Assembly (NCBI GenBank): GCA_900549845.1
Contig: URPT01000034.1
Span: forward strand, 1 to 13,143
Direction: 5' to 3'
DNA length: 13,143 bases
Source: an uncultured Veillonella sp.
GTDB lineage: Bacteria; Bacillota; Negativicutes; Veillonellales; Veillonellaceae
Shown here: in pieces, positions 10,769 through 13,143 of the stretch
Layout: each line of letters begins with the position of its first letter
Position numbering within the stretch: position 1 is the first letter of the stretch
Position numbers and translations under genes: made by a program
Notes under the pieces: model-generated
What the model was told of the DNA's origin: nothing
The model's input: the letters and a program-made list of their open reading frames with translations, nothing else
Database searches by the model: none

Positions 10769-12610
10769 ATGTCAAACGTAATACCGTATTTTGTATTAGC
10801 CGTTGTGGCGCTCGGATTTTTTGCTATTTGTTACGCTGTTTTTAATCGTAATGATGGTGAAAGCCAATCGAAACATGAGCATCGTGATAGATCTGTTACT
10901 AAGCCTGAAAGTGAACATCATAAAGAAAGGTCCGTTAATGAATCCAAGGTAGGGGATGTAACGGTTACACATGAAGGTGGAACCAATGTATATACGGCCT
11001 CCATTATGGAGGACAATAAGGATTCCGAAACTTCTGAATCTATGGTGAATCATGAAGATACATCCTATAATCGACGAGATGGTAATCAATTACATGTTGA
11101 AGATTCCTCTACAGGATATTCATTAGCATTAGGTCATCATGCAGAGTCAACTCAGTCAGAGTCTGGTAAACCAATCTTGGAAGAACAGGAACCTGTTCAA
11201 GATTCCACTGTTTCTGGCGAATTGATTCAACAAGAATCTGTTTCCCAAGAGGAGGCAGTATCTACTCCAAAAACATCTGGTATGGATGAAACTATTGTAA
11301 TGTCCGCTGTTTCAGCTAATAGACTTCAAAATGTTGAGCATAATGCTACTCCATTGATGGATAAGACCATTGTTCTCGATGCAGTAACAGATGAAATTCG
11401 TAATCGTGCTAATTCCGTAGAAGATACGATTGCTATGGGCGAATCTGTAGAAGCCTTAGAAGCTGATGAAGCTGAGAATATAGATGTTACGCAAATGATT
11501 GGTGGTGCCGATGAGGTACAAACAGCAGAAGGTCCATCTGTATTGGATGAAACGCGCTTGTTTGACGCTTCTGAAATAGAGGCACAATTAGCGGCAGCTA
11601 GTATGGTTGAAGAAGAGGTACCTACAGGGCAATGGGCTAAAGCGGCACATGAAGACAAATGTGTTGAGTTAGCGATTGCACCATTTGTTCATGCTTTTGG
11701 TGTATTACATGGTGATACACAACATTATGTGGAATCTATTACAAGAGATGCGTTAGCAGCACTTAATATTACAAAGTTAGCTGAAGTTAACGCACTTTTA
11801 GACAATATTGTTATTCAAGAAGCATTAATGAGTATGCAAAAGGCGTATGCTGCTACGAATACAGAGTGGATGAAATCCGCTGCGTTAGGTGCATTCCTAG
11901 ATGTAGTACAATCGCCTAAGTCTAGTACACCGTACCTTGTAGCCTTTGATGCGTTACGCGTATTGCCACATTTAACGCTAGGTCATTTCCAAGTTATGGC
12001 ATTGACATTATTGTTACAATACTCTAGAAACTCTAATAACTATGGATTGATTCACTTCCAACATTATGTAGAAAAATATATTGAGCCATTCATTTCTGAT
12101 TTGCCTCAAAATAACTCTTTCTATCGTCAGCTAGACTACTTACGCTGTACGCAAGAGGAACGCGAACCAATTACATTAGCTCAAGTGTTATCCAATTCCT
12201 ATCCATTTGTGTTCAACTATCGTGGCTTCTCCAAGGAGGAACTCTTCCGTGCTACTGATGGTCATGGCGTTGATCCACGTTATGTGGTGCGTAGCTTGAA
12301 TTCCAATCTTTATAAATTGGCGTTAGTTGACGAGTCTTTAGCACCTCGTTTCTTTAGACAAACTCGTATTTCTGATTCTATGGTTCAACGTGATCTCATT
12401 GCGCTTATGAAGAGTAAACCGACTGCTTTCAGAGGTCAAGAAGCACGTGATATTATGGATGATATTTCTCCAGTTCTACTAGATTTAGCGGATGTATTTG
12501 ATCATACGCCGATGTCTAAAATCAGCTTAACATTGCTTGGCCTTTACTTAGGCCGTGCTCATGTGAAAGCAACTATTGGTGAAGAATTCGATTTATCTCA
12601 TTGGTTCTAA
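10769..12610 (+). CDS. Membrane-anchored protein with acidic Thr-repeat linker and helical C-terminal domain, function unknown
   Basis: 613 residues in three parts. Residues 5-25 form one membrane helix preceded by only four residues, with positive charges after it. Residues 26-285 are a low-complexity Glu/Asp/Ser/Thr linker. From about 170 it contains five similar motifs: M-D-E-T175-I-V, M-D-K-T200-I-V, V-E-D-T220-I-A, I-D-V-T241-Q-M and L-D-E-T262-R-L, spaced 20-25 residues apart. Residues 286-613 look like an all-helical globular domain with a well conserved appearance (Y-V-E-K-Y-I-E-P-F near 433; N-Y-R-G-F-S-K-E-E-L near 483). From memory the C-terminal region resembles the uncharacterised LPO_1073/Vpar_1526 family, but I could not check this. 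The acidic Thr motifs recall Ser/Thr-kinase or FHA-domain target sites; that is inference. ATG 10769 follows GGGGG. It is the second gene after UPF0340 and ends before a strong terminator. Confidence 0.85.
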   Translation: MSNVIPYFVLAVVALGFFAICYAVFNRNDGESQSKHEHRDRSVTKPESEHHKERSVNESKVGDVTVTHEGGTNVYTASIMEDNKDSETSESMVNHEDTSYNRRDGNQLHVEDSSTGYSLALGHHAESTQSESGKPILEEQEPVQDSTVSGELIQQESVSQEEAVSTPKTSGMDETIVMSAVSANRLQNVEHNATPLMDKTIVLDAVTDEIRNRANSVEDTIAMGESVEALEADEAENIDVTQMIGGADEVQTAEGPSVLDETRLFDASEIEAQLAAASMVEEEVPTGQWAKAAHEDKCVELAIAPFVHAFGVLHGDTQHYVESITRDALAALNITKLAEVNALLDNIVIQEALMSMQKAYAATNTEWMKSAALGAFLDVVQSPKSSTPYLVAFDALRVLPHLTLGHFQVMALTLLLQYSRNSNNYGLIHFQHYVEKYIEPFISDLPQNNSFYRQLDYLRCTQEEREPITLAQVLSNSYPFVFNYRGFSKEELFRATDGHGVDPRYVVRSLNSNLYKLALVDESLAPRFFRQTRISDSMVQRDLIALMKSKPTAFRGQEARDIMDDISPVLLDLADVFDHTPMSKISLTLLGLYLGRAHVKATIGEEFDLSHWF

Positions 12611-12635
12611 TAACCAAAGAAAATAATTAAACTAT

Positions 12636-12672
12636 AAAAGGTCTCCCTAGATGATCTAGGGAGACCTTTTTC
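12636..12672 (+). terminator. Intrinsic terminator after the 613-residue protein, possibly bidirectional
   Basis: Perfect 16-bp stem (12636-12651 with 12655-12670; core GGTCTCCCTAGA) with a 3-base loop, followed rightwards by TT and C. The A-run at the left side gives TTTT on the reverse strand, so it may also stop the leftward Crp/Fnr gene. Confidence 0.9.
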
Positions 12673-12735
12673 GTTTGATTATATGTTAGAAAGAATAATT
12701 GTATTATTTATTAGAAACGACGATTTGGTTACATG

Positions 12736-13143
12736 TTAGAAACTATTAAAACCAAATTCTTCAATTCCTTCAATATCTTTTAACGTTACCGTGCGACCTG
12801 TAATATCGATAATGCCTTCATCGCGAAGTCGACCGAGCTCACGGCTAAGTGCTGTACGGGATACGTTTAGCACCTCTGCCATTTGCTCGCGGTTATGCGG
12901 TAGATGAATTGTTGTAGAGTGTTGGCGCTTATAAATATCTGTTAAGTACGCAAAAATCTTTTCGCGCATCCCTTTTAATGTGAGGTAATGGACTTTTCTG
13001 GTTAATAGAATTGCTTTTTCAGATAAATCCTCTAATAGATTAGATAGGATTTTAGTTTGGCATTGATGACAATCCGGCAATGTTTTAATAAAGGTTTCAA
13101 GCGGAATAAACATAATTTTAGTTGCTTTTGTTGCCTTAATGGT
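12736..13143 (-). CDS. Crp/Fnr-family transcriptional regulator, 5' part outside window
   Basis: The frame stays open from the stop at 12736 through ATG 13113 to the window edge, so the internal ATG is not the start: codons upstream of it read T-I-K-A-T-K-A-T-K, which continues the final strands of the cyclic-nucleotide-binding-like barrel (I-M-F-I-P-L-E-T-F). The visible 135 residues cover the end of the sensor barrel, the long dimer helix, and the Crp-type winged helix-turn-helix with N-R-E-Q-M-A-E-V-L-N-V-S-R-T-A-L-S-R-E-L. A C-x-x-C pair (D-C-H-Q-C) occurs in the dimer-helix region. Since the N-terminus is missing, an iron-sulfur (FNR-like), haem or ligand-sensing type cannot be told apart. 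In an anaerobe, control of respiratory or oxidative-stress genes is a reasonable guess. Confidence 0.9.
   Translation of the reverse strand, partial: TIKATKATKIMFIPLETFIKTLPDCHQCQTKILSNLLEDLSEKAILLTRKVHYLTLKGMREKIFAYLTDIYKRQHSTTIHLPHNREQMAEVLNVSRTALSRELGRLRDEGIIDITGRTVTLKDIEGIEEFGFNSF

Noticed and set aside
12736..13113. Treating ATG 13113 as the start of the Crp/Fnr protein
   Set aside because: The frame continues open to the window edge with family-like sequence, and no ribosome binding site precedes this ATG.

Overview
This is an AT-rich, gene-dense stretch of what is most likely a Veillonella-type (Negativicutes, diderm Bacillota) chromosome. The inference rests on strong AGGAGG-type ribosome binding sites, Bacillota-like ribosomal proteins and TTGACA/TATAAT promoters, and on a two-subunit iron-sulfur fumarase, which fits lactate-to-propionate fermentation through the methylmalonyl-CoA route. 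The genus is inferred from recalled family resemblance, not from a search. Most of the window looks like ordinary core genome. I see no CRISPR array, phage, insertion sequence or obvious defence system.

Layout. Positions 1-5607 are all transcribed leftwards: a DASS-family dicarboxylate transporter (3' end outside the window); a small cupin; an apparent operon of 6-phosphogluconolactonase, TatA and a heavy-metal (copper) chaperone; a stand-alone crotonase-fold enzyme with isomerase-like rather than hydratase-like active-site residues; the rplM-rpsI ribosomal operon; and rpsD. Nearly every unit ends in a clear intrinsic terminator, and several have near-consensus promoters. Positions 5905-7364 run rightwards and hold a LysR-type regulator and a YnfA-type small membrane protein. 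A leftward tRNA cluster (Asn-Glu-Val) with its own promoter and a UUCG-capped terminator lies at 7506-7821.

Positions 7822-8520 are a long gene-poor region upstream of the rightward class I fumarase operon (alpha and beta subunits, 8521-9943). It carries a cluster of ACTTTTA heptamers, a GC-richer patch with competing pairings, and a leader with alternating ATCTC/GAGAT segments. After the fumarase terminator come a UPF0340 protein and, 9 bases later, a 613-residue membrane-anchored protein of unknown function with an acidic linker carrying five regularly spaced acidic-Thr motifs. The window ends with a leftward Crp/Fnr-type regulator whose N-terminal part lies outside.

How the genes fit together. 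The fumarase would connect malate and fumarate in the C4-dicarboxylate part of the propionate pathway, and the transporter at the left edge probably moves the same class of compounds. The transporter and the 6-phosphogluconolactonase operon each have a perfect palindrome at the -10 element, suggesting dedicated repressors. The most interesting unexplained items are the 613-residue Thr-motif protein, the structured upstream region of the fumarase operon, and the two operator-like palindromes.
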